The notes beneath the pieces are model-generated. The model ran no database searches. It saw only the letters and a program-made list of their open reading frames with translations, and was not told the DNA's origin. Both the position numbers and the translations under genes were made by a program. A stretch of 64,000 nt of DNA from Phyllobacterium bourgognense (GTDB lineage: Bacteria; Pseudomonadota; Alphaproteobacteria; Rhizobiales; Rhizobiaceae): positions 1-64,000 of the forward strand of contig NZ_QPJM01000019.1 of the NCBI RefSeq assembly GCF_003337575.1, read 5' to 3'. Of the stretch, positions 17,271 through 25,878 are shown piece after piece (position 1 is the first letter of the stretch; the number at the start of each line of letters is the position of its first letter).

Positions 17271-18206
17271 ATGTCAAAGACCAATGCGGGCCGCCAAAAT
17301 GCTGTTGTGGCGGCGGTAATCGGGCTTGGTTCCATGGGGATGGGAATGGCCAAATCCATGCACCGCGCTGGAATCGACGTGATTGGCTGCGACATTGCGC
17401 CCGCGGCAGTCAATAAGTTCATAGCCGATGGCGGGCGTGGCGCGACCACAGCCGCCGATGCTGCAAAAGGTGCGGACATCGTTGTGTCAGTGGTCGTCAA
17501 TGGCGCGCAAACCGCGGCCATATTGTTCGGGCCAAATGGCATCGCCGATACAATGAAACCCGGCGCCGTGTTCATCTCGTCCGCGACGATGGATCCGGCC
17601 GTCGCACGGGATCTTGCGCAACGTGTCGAAGCTCTAGGCCTTCATTATCTGGATGCCCCGATATCCGGCGGCGCAGCAAAAGCGGCGAGCGGCGAACTCA
17701 CGATCATGGCCTCAGGCTCCAGGCAGGCTTTCGAGCTTGCCCGCCCGGCTCTTGATGCCATGGCAGGCAAAGTCTACGAACTCGGCGATGCGGCCGGAGC
17801 CGGTGCAGCCTTCAAGATGGTCAACCAGCTTCTTGCCGGTGTGCACATCGCCGCCGCCTGCGAGGCAATAGCCTTCGCTGCCAAACAGGGGCTTGATCTC
17901 GACAAGGTGTACGAAGTGATCACTGCCTCCGCCGGCAACTCATGGATGTTCGAAAATCGCGTGCCCCACGTGCTGGCGGGAGACTATACACCGCTCAGCA
18001 CTGTCGAGATTTTCGTCAAGGATCTTGGCATCGTCCAGGATATGGCGCGGGCAGAGCGCTATCCTGTGCCGCTCGTCGCCGCGGCTTTGCAGATGTATCT
18101 GGCAGCCTCCGGTGCCGGCATGGGTCACGATGATGACGCGTCTCTTGCACGGATATATGCCAGCCTGTCCGGTGCAAAACTGCCGGATGCGAAACCCAAG
18201 AGTTGA
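17271..18206 (+). CDS. ltnD: L-threonate (tetronate) dehydrogenase
   Basis: A 311-residue member of the beta-hydroxyacid dehydrogenase family, starting at the ATG after CGGAGG. The Rossmann motif is VIGLGSMGMGMA (16-27), the substrate motif is DAPISGGAAKAASGELTIM (128-146), and the catalytic Lys is K182 in FKMVNQLL. In the tetronate pathway it oxidises L-threonate (or a related tetronate) to 2-oxo-tetronate with NAD(P)+. The assignment over other family members, such as 3-hydroxyisobutyrate dehydrogenase, rests on the otnI-otnK neighbours directly downstream. It is the first gene of the rightward operon and is controlled by the twin operators. Confidence 0.86.
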   Translation: MSKTNAGRQNAVVAAVIGLGSMGMGMAKSMHRAGIDVIGCDIAPAAVNKFIADGGRGATTAADAAKGADIVVSVVVNGAQTAAILFGPNGIADTMKPGAVFISSATMDPAVARDLAQRVEALGLHYLDAPISGGAAKAASGELTIMASGSRQAFELARPALDAMAGKVYELGDAAGAGAAFKMVNQLLAGVHIAAACEAIAFAAKQGLDLDKVYEVITASAGNSWMFENRVPHVLAGDYTPLSTVEIFVKDLGIVQDMARAERYPVPLVAAALQMYLAASGAGMGHDDDASLARIYASLSGAKLPDAKPKS

Positions 18207-18220
18207 GAAGGAACGCGTTG

Positions 18221-18997
18221 ATGCCGGTATTCGCCGCCAACCTGTCGATGATGTTTAACGAGTGGCCGTTCCTTGATCGCTTCGCCGCTGCTGCCGATGC
18301 TGGTTTCACTGCGGTTGAATATCTGTTTCCCTATGAGTTTCCGCCCGAAGCGATCTCCGAGAGGCTTGTCCGCAACAATCTTCAGCAAGCATTGTTCAAC
18401 CTCCCTCCAGGGGACTGGGCGGCGGGTGAGCGCGGCATCGCTGCCCTGCCCGGGCGGTTCGATGCCTTGAAGTCGGATGTGGGACGGGCACTCGAATATG
18501 CATCGGCGACTGGCGTAAAGCGGTTGCATCTGATGGCCGGCATTGCGGATCCCCACGACGAAGCCGCGGCGGCGTGTTACCGACGCTCGGTCACTTACAC
18601 TGCCGGCTGGCTTGCCGAAGCTGGCATCGACCTGGTGCTCGAGCCGATCAACGCGCGAAACATGCCGGGATATTATCTTAATGATTTCGGCGCGGCCGAA
18701 CAGCTCATTACAGAACTCGAGTTGCCTAACCTGAAACTGCAGTTCGATATCTATCATCGTCAGATCATGCACGGCGATGTGGCCATGGCCTTGCGCCGTC
18801 TCATGCCCATTACCGGTCATATCCAGATCGCCAGCATTCCCTCGCGCCACGAGCCGGATGGGGAAGAGCTGAACTATACTTATCTGTTCGATGAAATCGA
18901 CCGGCTTGCCTATGATGGCTTCGTCGGTTGCGAATACATCCCCAGAGCCGGAACCCTGGACGGTTTGAAATGGTTCGAACCCTTTAGACGGAGCTAG
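18221..18997 (+). CDS. otnI: 2-oxo-tetronate isomerase (hydroxypyruvate isomerase family)
   Basis: A 258-residue TIM-barrel protein of the Hyi family. The ATG at 18221 is chosen because of the GAGAAGGAA site just before it; an in-frame TTG at 18203 would overlap ltnD. Conserved pieces are MPVFAANLSMMFNEWPFLDRFAAAADAGF (1-29), the metal-site Glu of DLVLEPIN, QFDIYHRQIMHGD and HIQIASIPSRHEPDGEELNY. It would convert 2-oxo- to 3-oxo-tetronate, the substrate of OtnK. It lies 14 bases after ltnD and 3 bases before otnK. Confidence 0.87.
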   Translation: MPVFAANLSMMFNEWPFLDRFAAAADAGFTAVEYLFPYEFPPEAISERLVRNNLQQALFNLPPGDWAAGERGIAALPGRFDALKSDVGRALEYASATGVKRLHLMAGIADPHDEAAAACYRRSVTYTAGWLAEAGIDLVLEPINARNMPGYYLNDFGAAEQLITELELPNLKLQFDIYHRQIMHGDVAMALRRLMPITGHIQIASIPSRHEPDGEELNYTYLFDEIDRLAYDGFVGCEYIPRAGTLDGLKWFEPFRRS

Positions 18998-19000
18998 ACA

Positions 19001-20281
19001 GTGGCTATTTTGCTTGGATCAATCGCGGATGATTACACAGGAGCGTCCGATCTCGCCAATACACTGACAAAGAATGGCCTGCGTACGATCCAGACCGTAG
19101 GCATACCCGACGCTGCGGTAGCGCTGCCCCATGTCGATGCTGTCGTCGTTGCACTGAAGATCCGTTCTGTCCCTGTAGCGGACGCTGTGTCCGCTGCAGC
19201 GCTGGCGCATCAATGGCTGCACAGACACGGCGCCAAGCACGTGCTGTACAAAATCTGCTCGACGTTCGATTCCACCGACGCCGGCAATATCGGTCCGGTC
19301 ACTGAGGCACTCAGCGATATTACAGAAGAGGGCATAGTTCTTGTGACGCCGGCCTTTCCAGAGACAGGGCGCACGGTCTATTTCGGCCACCTCTTCGTTA
19401 ACGGACAACCGCTGAACGAAAGCCCGCTGAAAGACCACCCTCTCAATCCAATGCACGATGCCAATCTGGTACGCGTCATGGCAAGGCAGTCGCAGGGTGC
19501 CGTGGGCCTCGTCGATCTGACGACGGTCGCAGGGGGCCCGGCGGCTGTGAAGGCGCGTCTCGACAGCTTACGCATGCAGGGCTTCACCACGGCAATCGCC
19601 GACGCAACCGTTGAACACGATCTCGAAACACTTGGTGCTGTCGCGGTTGAAATGGGAATCTCAACCGGAGCATCCGGACTGGGTCTTGGACTTGCCCGCG
19701 CTCTGGTAAAATCGGGCCAGGTGCCATTGCATGCGGGAACGACGGATGGTGCCATGCGTCCCGTCGGCGGACTGGCGGCCATTATTGCCGGCAGTTGCTC
19801 CAGTGCGACGCTGGAACAGCTGGAGATTGCCGAGCGGTCAATGCCCGTGTTGAGGCTTGATAGCGAAAAGCTGATTGCAGCTTCAGACGAAATAGCCGCG
19901 GCCCTTAGCTGGGCTGGCGAGCACATTTCGTCTGGTCCTGTCGCCATCGCGGCAAGTGCTTCACCCGAAACGGTATCCATGCTGCAATCGCGGTACGGAC
20001 GTGAGGCATCAGGCCATGCGATCGAGGCTGCAACGTCGACTATCGCCGCCGAACTCGTGGCAAGGGGCGTACGTCGCCTGGTGGTCGCAGGCGGCGAGAC
20101 CTCCGGCGCGGTGGTGGACCGCCTTGCCATTCCGGCATTCCTGATCGGGCCTGAAATAGCACCGGGCGTGCCAATCTTGCGCACAGTCGGGAGCGCGCAG
20201 GGGGATATGCTCATGGCGCTCAAGTCGGGAAACTTCGGGGGCAAGGACTTTTTTGCAACCGCTCTGACCATGATGCGTTGA
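19001..20281 (+). CDS. otnK: 3-oxo-tetronate kinase (DUF1537 family)
   Basis: A 426-residue four-carbon acid sugar kinase that starts with GTG. The N-terminal half has the DUF1537 signature GSIADDYTGASDLAN (6-20) and YKICSTFDSTDAGNIGPV. The C-terminal half holds the nucleotide-binding part, with VVAGGETSGAVV near residues 363-374 and an ending PGVPILRTVGSAQGDMLMALKSGNFGG. It phosphorylates 3-oxo-tetronate to the 4-phosphate, which OtnC then decarboxylates. With ltnD and otnI it forms a tight three-gene operon. No tetronate transporter is present nearby. Confidence 0.9.
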   Translation: MAILLGSIADDYTGASDLANTLTKNGLRTIQTVGIPDAAVALPHVDAVVVALKIRSVPVADAVSAAALAHQWLHRHGAKHVLYKICSTFDSTDAGNIGPVTEALSDITEEGIVLVTPAFPETGRTVYFGHLFVNGQPLNESPLKDHPLNPMHDANLVRVMARQSQGAVGLVDLTTVAGGPAAVKARLDSLRMQGFTTAIADATVEHDLETLGAVAVEMGISTGASGLGLGLARALVKSGQVPLHAGTTDGAMRPVGGLAAIIAGSCSSATLEQLEIAERSMPVLRLDSEKLIAASDEIAAALSWAGEHISSGPVAIAASASPETVSMLQSRYGREASGHAIEAATSTIAAELVARGVRRLVVAGGETSGAVVDRLAIPAFLIGPEIAPGVPILRTVGSAQGDMLMALKSGNFGGKDFFATALTMMR

Positions 20282-20345
20282 AAGATAATAGCGTGGAACG
20301 TTGATCGATCGGTCGACGATGACTCGTTATAGCATGGAGGCGGCG

Positions 20346-20630
20346 ATGACGACCGACCGCAGAGCATTGATTGTTCGTATCCGCGGAAGGGTGCAGGGCG
20401 TAGGTTTTCGCCTCTGGACGCAAGCGGAGGCACGAACGCTCGGCCTGAGCGGTTGGGTGCGCAATGGCAGCGACGGGTCGGTTACCGCCCGCATCGCCGG
20501 ATCGGAACAAGCTGTATCCACGATGCTACAACGCTTCCGTGAGGGACCGGCAGCTGCGGCGGTTTCAAGCGTCACCAGCGAAGCCATCGATGGCGACCAG
20601 CCGGCTAACGGTTTTAACATCGTCGAATAG
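20346..20630 (+). CDS. acyP: Acylphosphatase
   Basis: A 94-residue protein starting at the ATG after a GGAGG site. The family signature is complete: VRIRGRVQGVGFRLWTQ, with the phosphate-binding loop and the catalytic Arg in GVGFR, then GLSGWVRNGSDGSV containing the catalytic Asn. It hydrolyses acyl phosphates such as carbamoyl or acetyl phosphate in the cytoplasm. It lies 64 bases after otnK but has no obvious link to that pathway. Confidence 0.93.
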   Translation: MTTDRRALIVRIRGRVQGVGFRLWTQAEARTLGLSGWVRNGSDGSVTARIAGSEQAVSTMLQRFREGPAAAAVSSVTSEAIDGDQPANGFNIVE

Positions 20631-20706
20631 GTCTCCTCCCTTCAAACGATCCTGCACACGCCTCATTAGGGAACCTCTGGCGACTTTTGGTGTTTTACTC
20701 AAGGAT

Positions 20707-20738
20707 GAGAATTTCCAGGCTGAAACCTGGATGTTCTC
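20707..20738 (+). other. Stem-loop in the 5' untranslated region of the PRC-barrel gene
   Basis: GAGAA-TT-TCCAGG, loop CTGAAA, CCTGGA-TG-TTCTC folds into an 11-bp stem with a small symmetrical internal loop, ending 22 bases before the ATG at 20761. It may terminate acyP transcription or shape translation; no T tract favours the second. Confidence 0.45.
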
Positions 20739-20760
20739 GCGTAAAAATGGAGTAATTATC

Positions 20761-21303
20761 ATGATCAGGAACCTCATCGCGGCCACAGCATGTGTGGCTT
20801 TCATGTCCGGGACAGCGTTGAGCCAGGGCGTTTCGCCGGCACCTGCCGAGAATCCTGCTCCGCTGACCGTGACGAACAAGGACGTGTTCAAGCCAGCGCC
20901 CGGCAGTCCGCCTGCGCCGGATGCAGCAAGTCTCACCAAAGCTTCCGAAGGACAAATCCTGGCCTCTGAATTCATCGGTACAGCCGTGTACAACGGCGAT
21001 GATGACAAGGCAGAAACAATAGGAAAGCTCAATGACCTTGTCATTGGACCTGATGGTATGGTTCAGGCTGCAGTGATCGGTGTAGGGGGCTTCCTCGGCG
21101 TCGGCGACAAGGATGTAGCCGTAACGCCGACCCAGCTGAAAATTTCAAAGCGCAGTGACGGGAAAACGTGGCTCGTAATGAACACGACAAAGGATCAGCT
21201 GAACGCCGCTCCGGCGTTCGACAGATCGGCCAATTTCACCGATGGTATAGCTGATCCGATGAAAACCGGTTCGAATCCACCTGCAACGGAGCCTGCCAAA
21301 TAA
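20761..21303 (+). CDS. Exported PRC-barrel domain protein
   Basis: A 180-residue protein with a Sec signal (MIRNLIAATACVAFMSGTALSQG). A Pro/Ala-rich linker to about residue 60 leads to a PRC-barrel domain (about 62-150): ILASEFIGTAVYNGDDDKAETIGKLNDLVIGPDG, then VQAAVIGVGGFLGVGDKDVAV. Such periplasmic PRC-barrel proteins are common in Rhizobiales and often stress-induced; no definite role can be given. A stem-loop precedes the gene and an 11-bp inverted repeat follows it. Confidence 0.85.
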   Translation: MIRNLIAATACVAFMSGTALSQGVSPAPAENPAPLTVTNKDVFKPAPGSPPAPDAASLTKASEGQILASEFIGTAVYNGDDDKAETIGKLNDLVIGPDGMVQAAVIGVGGFLGVGDKDVAVTPTQLKISKRSDGKTWLVMNTTKDQLNAAPAFDRSANFTDGIADPMKTGSNPPATEPAK

Positions 21304-21312
21304 CGACCAGAC

Positions 21313-21346
21313 GAGGAGGCCGCTACGCATCGCTGGCGGCCTTCTC
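21313..21346. terminator. Inverted repeat between converging genes
   Basis: GAGGAGGCCGC and GCGGCCTTCTC form an 11-bp stem (one G-T pair) around a 12-base loop. It lies between the ends of the PRC-barrel gene and the LysR remnant and could serve both directions. T tracts are weak. Confidence 0.5.
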
Positions 21347-21668
21347 ATTCGGTTCCGATCAACTTCAGCATGCTCGGCGTGGCCCCGAGCCGGATCCGCG
21401 CACGCTCGCCCGCCAGTGAAATCAGGTCGCCGCGCGTGTCCTCGATCCGCTGCAGAATTTCATGCGCACGCTCGTAAAGCAAAAGTCCCGCAGGTGTCGC
21501 GCTGACACCCCGCGAATGGCGGTCGAGCAATTGAACGTGAAGCGATTCCTCGAGATTGCGTATCTGTATCCCGAGAGCCGTCTGCGCCAAATTCAACTGT
21601 TCCGCCGCTTTCGTAATGTTGCCTACGTCAACGACCTTTATGAAGTATATCAGCTGACGAGGTTTCAT
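21345..21668 (-). pseudogene. LysR-family regulator, N-terminal remnant
   Basis: The 107 residues hold a full LysR DNA-binding domain (MKPRQLIYFIKVVDVGNITKAAEQLNLAQTALGIQIRNLEE, then LLDRHSRGVSATPAGLLLYERA) and the first few residues of the effector domain (RIRLGATPSMLKLIGTE), then a TGA. LysR proteins normally have about 300 residues, so some 190 are missing. The sequence after the stop is the inverted repeat, which suggests a deletion rather than a point mutation. A truncated DNA-binding fragment could still be made. Confidence 0.8.
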
Positions 21669-21704
21669 TGCGGTTTTCAGCGGCTGTCGGTTGCAGCCAA
21701 ATGA

Positions 21705-22435
21705 TCAATAGAACTGGTCAAAATGCATTTGGGTTGAGTCGACGCCGAGGTCGACCAACATTTTCTGTATTGCTTGTCCCATTGCGGGGGGACCTGCAAA
21801 ATAGATCTCGCACGAAGGAAGCCGTGCGGCGAAAAGACTGTGCGCCACTTCATGCACATAGCCTCTGTAACCATCCCAGCCATCATCGGCTTCAGGCATG
21901 CCGGAAACAACTGGATGGTAGTGAATATTTGTCCCAAATCCGGAAGCATTTGCAGCATTTCCTTGCCGCAAATATCCTGCGCCGTGCGCCCGCCGAAGAC
22001 GAAATCTATCGGTGCAACAGCCGCCGCACGTGTGATCGACACCATCGGCGACAGGCCGGAACCGCCGGCGATACAAACGATATCCCGACGCGAGTCCTCG
22101 CGAAGATATGCCATGCCATAGGGGCCATCGAGCTCGATCCGATCCCCAACGCGCAGTTGCGAAAACAAATATCCCGTCGCCTCGCCGCCCGGCACGCGGC
22201 GTATCTGGAAGTGCCATTCTCTGTCATCATTGCTGGTATTCGCCATGGAATAGGCGCGGTCACCCGGTATTCCGGGCAAATGCAGCAGGGCATATTGACC
22301 TGAAAGAAAATGGCTCGTTGCCTCCGACCGGCAGCGAAACTCGCGGATGTCATGCGTAATGTCGGACGTAGCAACCAGCGTTGCATTCTGGCGTTGCGGC
22401 CTGAAAAGGCTCTCATACTGCGGCATCAGTCGCAA
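21705..22435 (-). pseudogene. Ferredoxin-NAD(P)-reductase-type oxygenase electron-transfer subunit, truncated and frameshifted
   Basis: The N-terminal frame encodes an FAD-binding part (ATLVATSDITHDIREFRC, GDRAYSMAN) and the start of the NAD domain (IVCIAGGSGLSPMVSITR). Near 21933-21935 the homology moves to another frame, which ends properly with YRGYVHEVAHSLF...SCEIYFAGPPAMGQAIQKMLVDLGVD. One added G in the GGG there joins LPDLG to TNIHYHPVVSG, so a single lost G explains the break. The [2Fe-2S] ferredoxin domain that normally precedes is also missing, 28 bases from the nickel permease gene. It resembles reductases of aromatic ring or toluene-type mono-oxygenases; no oxygenase gene is near. 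Confidence 0.78.
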
Positions 22436-22462
22436 CTTGACGGCGCAACCGGCGTGAAAGTT

Positions 22463-23515
22463 TCACGTCGATACTTCGACGTGGAGGTTGTCATAGCCTT
22501 TGGCGCGGTAGACGATGACCGAAACGATCCAGCTCATGACGAATATCCCTACGACTGCATAGCCGAAATTGGCCAAATTATCGTTCAGCCCTCCAACGAA
22601 CTGCCAGAACGATCCTTCGAGACCGAGCTTGTCGCTGATCAGACCAAGCGCTTCCACACCGCCGATAAAGACAGCGACGACGACGGACGCTCCGGTGATT
22701 GTCAGATTGTACCAGAGCTTGCGCATCGGATTGATCGACGCCCAACCATAGGCGCCAGTCATCAGGACGCTGTCAGTCGTGTCCATGAGCGACATGCCCG
22801 CTGTGAAGAGCGCAGGAAACACGAGGATCGTCCAGAATGACATGCCCTGCGTCGCTTGCGCTGCCGAAATTCCGAGCAGGCCGATTTCCGTCGCGGTGTC
22901 GAATCCCAATCCGAACAGGAAGCCGATCGGATACATATGCCAGGACCGCGAAACCAAGCGGAAAATCGGCCGGAAGATGCGAGCGATAAGTCCTCGTCCT
23001 GACAGCAGTGCGTCGAGGTCCTCGTCGACAATTTTCTCGCCGCGCCGCGCGCGGCTGAAAGCTGACCATATACCCCGCAGGATAAAAAGGTTGGCCAGGC
23101 CGATAATGAGGAGGAACACGGCCGACACAGATGTGCCGATGACACCACCGACATCATGGAACGATTCAAGATTGCTCTGCATCGCAGCGGCCGTCGCGGC
23201 GATGATCAGGGAAGCGATGACGACGATGCTTGAGTGCCCCAGCGAAAAGAAGAAGCCGACTGAATACGGCGTCTTGCCCTCCTGCATCAACTTGCGGACG
23301 ACATTATCGATCGCGGCTATATGATCGGCGTCGAAAGCATGGCGCAGACCGAACATGTAAGCGAGAAGAGCAGTCCCCAGCAACGAAGGGCGATCTGAAA
23401 AGGCAATCCACGCCCATGCCCAGGCGCCGACATTGGCCGCAATCAGGACCACATAGGTCACGATGACCTTGGCCTTCAGTTGCGTTGGCTGATCGTCGAA
23501 AGGATTGGGGATCAC
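22463..23515 (-). CDS. Nickel/cobalt permease (NiCoT family)
   Basis: A 350-residue, eight-helix-type inner-membrane importer. A GTG at 23515 is chosen because a strong GAGGAGG site sits 5 bases before it; longer readings start without any such site. The NiCoT signature RHAFDADHIAAIDN (HX4DH, His59/Asp64/His65) is in the second helix. Other family motifs, FFSLGHSSIVV, GFLFGLGFDTATEIGLL and LFTAGMSLMDTTDSV, are intact. It takes up Ni2+ or Co2+ for urease, hydrogenase or B12 enzymes elsewhere. It is the one intact gene in a decayed stretch, which suggests that it is under selection. Confidence 0.92.
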   Translation of the reverse strand: MIPNPFDDQPTQLKAKVIVTYVVLIAANVGAWAWAWIAFSDRPSLLGTALLAYMFGLRHAFDADHIAAIDNVVRKLMQEGKTPYSVGFFFSLGHSSIVVIASLIIAATAAAMQSNLESFHDVGGVIGTSVSAVFLLIIGLANLFILRGIWSAFSRARRGEKIVDEDLDALLSGRGLIARIFRPIFRLVSRSWHMYPIGFLFGLGFDTATEIGLLGISAAQATQGMSFWTILVFPALFTAGMSLMDTTDSVLMTGAYGWASINPMRKLWYNLTITGASVVVAVFIGGVEALGLISDKLGLEGSFWQFVGGLNDNLANFGYAVVGIFVMSWIVSVIVYRAKGYDNLHVEVST

Positions 23516-23649
23516 TTTGGCCTCCTCTGCTGGCCAGGTATCGCGTGTGCTGGTAAACACGCAGCGGGCCGTCTTGTCGGAAGCAACCATAGAAAATCGC
23601 AAAGTATGATGTCTACGCGAAAAAATCTTACTCGCCCGTTTAAAAAACT

Positions 23650-24423
23650 TGGAGCCGAAGATGCCGTGGCACGGGGGATCGGAATCAAGGTGGTGGCCGA
23701 TAAGGGTTCCACGCCTCCGGGTTACGGCTATCAGCCACTCCTCGTCCGCAAGGATCCCGTGGAAAGCGGCAAGTACAAGTCGCTGCCGATCTAAAAGGCA
23801 TGAAGGTTGCTGGCAGTGCCACTGGCAGCGCATCGACATCGACCATGAATGAGGCGTTGAAAAAGGCCGGGCTTAAACCTAGCGATGTCGAGCGTGTATT
23901 CCTCTCGTTTCCGCAGCACATCATCGCGCTCGAGAACAAGGCTGTAGATGCCGCTCTGACGACAGAACCTTCCGCAACAGAAGCTGTGCGCCGTGGTGTC
24001 GCCGTTCGTATCATGGGCAATGACGAGTTTTACCCCAATCACCAGCTCGCGGTTGTTCTTTACTCGGCAGAGTTCACCGGTGAACAGCCCGGTGCCGCAA
24101 AAGCATTCATGCGCGCCTATATCCATGCGCTTCGCGACTACAATGATGCGCTTGCAAACGGCAAGCTGGCCGGCCCGGCCGCAGACGAAGTGATCTCGAT
24201 ACTGACCGAATATACGCCGATCAAGGATGCTTCCGTCTATCGCGCCATTGTCCCGCAAGGCATTATCCCGACGGCAAGCTCAACACCGCCAGCCTTGAAA
24301 ACGATCTCAAATACTTCCAGAGGAAGGTCTCGTACCGGCAAGCGCAACTGTCGCCCAAATCCTCGACGCGTCCTTCGCCGATGCAGCAGTCAAGGAACTG
24401 GGCCCGTATCAACAAAAAAATAG
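23650..24423 (+). pseudogene. NMT1/SsuA-type ABC transporter substrate-binding protein, multiply frameshifted
   Basis: Three consecutive frames carry one protein: VARGIGIKVVADKGSTPPGYGYQPL, then MKVAGSATGSASTSTMNEALKKAGLK through PNHQLAVVLYSAEF, then (in new frames) DGKLNTASLENDLKYFQ and ILDASFADAAVKELGPYQ. Restoring one G at about 23789, 24271 and 24325 joins them into one reading. The signal peptide and the first lobe are missing, and no permease or ATPase accompanies it. The family imports sulfonates, aromatic acids or thiamine precursors. The next gene, an intact class II aldolase, may once have belonged to the same unit. Confidence 0.8.
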
Positions 24424-24465
24424 CGCGGGTATCTCAGACACAATCTGGCATGGAACTGGCAGGAT

Positions 24466-25149
24466 ATGGATAACTACACTCAACAGAAGCGCATGCTGGT
24501 CGATGCGATCCTTATGCTCGAACGCGCGGGAATCATGGATTGCAACGGCCATGCCAGTTGGCGTGTTCCTGGCGAAGATCGAATGCTGATCAATTGCGGT
24601 GCATCGGTTCGCTCGGCGCTCACAATCGACGATATCGTCATGACCGATTTCGATGGCAAGCCGGTCGATGGCGGCGCAGTCCCGCCGATGGAGTTTCATA
24701 TACACTCGGAAATATACCATCGCCGTGCGGACGTGGGTTCGGTCATCCACGCACACCCGTTGTGGTCAACACTCTTCAGCATGACGGGGAATTCCGTTGA
24801 ACCGGTGATCATGCAGGCAGCTGTGATCGGCGAGATCAAGCAGTTTGGCGAGATCGCATCGATCAACACGAAGAAACTCGGTGAAGCGCTTGCCACAACG
24901 CTGGGCGCGCGTCGCATCGCAATGTTGAAATCGCATGGATCAGTGATCGCTGCGACCAGCATTCTCGAAGCATTCGTCCTCGCAGTATATCTCGAGGAAA
25001 ATGCGCAAAGGCAGTATCTAGCCACAAGCCTTGGTGCACCAACCATTCTGACGCCGGAACAGATCGCCACAATCGCAGGCAATCTCGGGAAGCCCAACCT
25101 GTTGCAAAAGGTCTGGGACTATCACACGGGTAAATTACGCGCTGCCTAA
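24466..25149 (+). CDS. Class II aldolase/adducin family protein
   Basis: A 227-residue protein. The zinc ligands of the family are visible: EFHIHSEIYHRR, then VIHAHPLWS with the HxH pair, and LKSHGSVI with the third His. The N-terminal MDCNGHASWRVPG replaces the usual SGNIS phosphate loop, so the substrate may not be phosphorylated; members of this kind are often grouped with aromatic or hydroxy-acid decarboxylases. The ribosome-binding site is poor (AGGAT directly before the ATG at 24466). It follows a dead binding-protein gene, so its pathway partners may be lost. The exact reaction is unknown. Confidence 0.75.
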   Translation: MDNYTQQKRMLVDAILMLERAGIMDCNGHASWRVPGEDRMLINCGASVRSALTIDDIVMTDFDGKPVDGGAVPPMEFHIHSEIYHRRADVGSVIHAHPLWSTLFSMTGNSVEPVIMQAAVIGEIKQFGEIASINTKKLGEALATTLGARRIAMLKSHGSVIAATSILEAFVLAVYLEENAQRQYLATSLGAPTILTPEQIATIAGNLGKPNLLQKVWDYHTGKLRAA

Positions 25150-25150
25150 T

Positions 25151-25306
25151 CTACGGGCCGGGCTTCTCGAACATATCTTTGATGTTCGTACCAAGCTTGC
25201 TGGTAGTGCCGATGATGGCAACCGCTATCAGAGCAACAATCAGTGCGTATTCAACGGCGCTTGCGCCGGTTTCATCCTTGAGGAAGCGCGCGAAGAGCTT
25301 TGTCAT
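25151..25306 (-). CDS. flp: Flp/Fap-type pilin
   Basis: A 51-residue prepilin starting after an AGGAGAGG site. A short basic leader (MTKLFARFLKDETG) is followed by the processing site Gly-Ala and the typical Flp helix ASAVEYALIVALIAVAIIG with Glu5-Tyr6. The tail is TSKLGTNIKDMFEKPGP. The family forms tight-adherence type IVb pili. No tad/cpa assembly genes are in the window, so the secretion machine must be encoded elsewhere. It is divergent from a second pilin 383 bases away and ends one base from the aldolase gene. Confidence 0.92.
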   Translation of the reverse strand: MTKLFARFLKDETGASAVEYALIVALIAVAIIGTTSKLGTNIKDMFEKPGP

Positions 25307-25689
25307 TGTTCGCCTCTCCTGTCCTAAGTCTGGCTGAATCGTCCTCCTCATTGGGTAAATTAGCAAAAGAGACTGTTGTTATTGGTTAATTTTTAATTTC
25401 GATAAATGGGTTAATTTAACTAAAACTTGCATCAAATAACGATATATCGATCCGATCAGATGCGATTTCAAACACTGCGGGTATTACCGAGCGGCCAACA
25501 GTCAAATATAGTTGCAAGTACAAGTACCTAATAATTTAACCGAATTTAATCAACTTGTGTAAAGCTAATTTAAGCAACAAATTCAGTCACTTTTCAGTAA
25601 CCATCTAAATTAGGAAAACTGAAATTGCTGAAAATCTATGTTGATGACGGTTCAACGAAACCATGCACAACAACAGGATAGGCAATCAA
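25307..25689. other. AT-rich divergent promoter region between two pilin genes
   Basis: No gene is seen in these 383 bases, which are much richer in A+T than the surroundings. They hold many TTAA words, including TTAA-N6-TTAA at 25536-25549, close to but not the same as the CtrA consensus TTAA-N7-TTAA. Each pilin presumably has its own promoter here. Confidence 0.5.
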
Positions 25690-25869
25690 ATGAAAAATCT
25701 CTTCGCACGCTTCCTTAAAGACGAATCCGGCGCAACTGCCATCGAATATGGCCTGATTGCCGCCCTCATCTCCGTCGGCATCATTGCCGGTGCAACTTCG
25801 CTTGGTGGCAGCATCAACTCCACGTTCAACAAGCTCGGCACCAAGATGAACGGCGCCGCTCCCAGCTAA
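25690..25869 (+). CDS. flp: Flp/Fap-type pilin, second copy
   Basis: A 59-residue prepilin. The ATG at 25690 is chosen because it gives the standard leader MKNLFARFLKDESG, parallel to the other copy; an upstream ATG at 25663 has no such match. After the Gly-Ala cleavage site comes ATAIEYGLIAALISVGIIAGATSLGG, the Flp helix with Glu5. This copy is closer to the common alphaproteobacterial major pilin than the leftward one. A strong stem-loop follows the stop. Confidence 0.93.
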   Translation: MKNLFARFLKDESGATAIEYGLIAALISVGIIAGATSLGGSINSTFNKLGTKMNGAAPS

Positions 25870-25878
25870 TAATTCGGC

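Noticed and set aside
24466-25149. A second otnC
   Set aside because: The phosphate-binding SGNIS loop is replaced and no tetronate genes are adjacent; it is left as a general class II aldolase.
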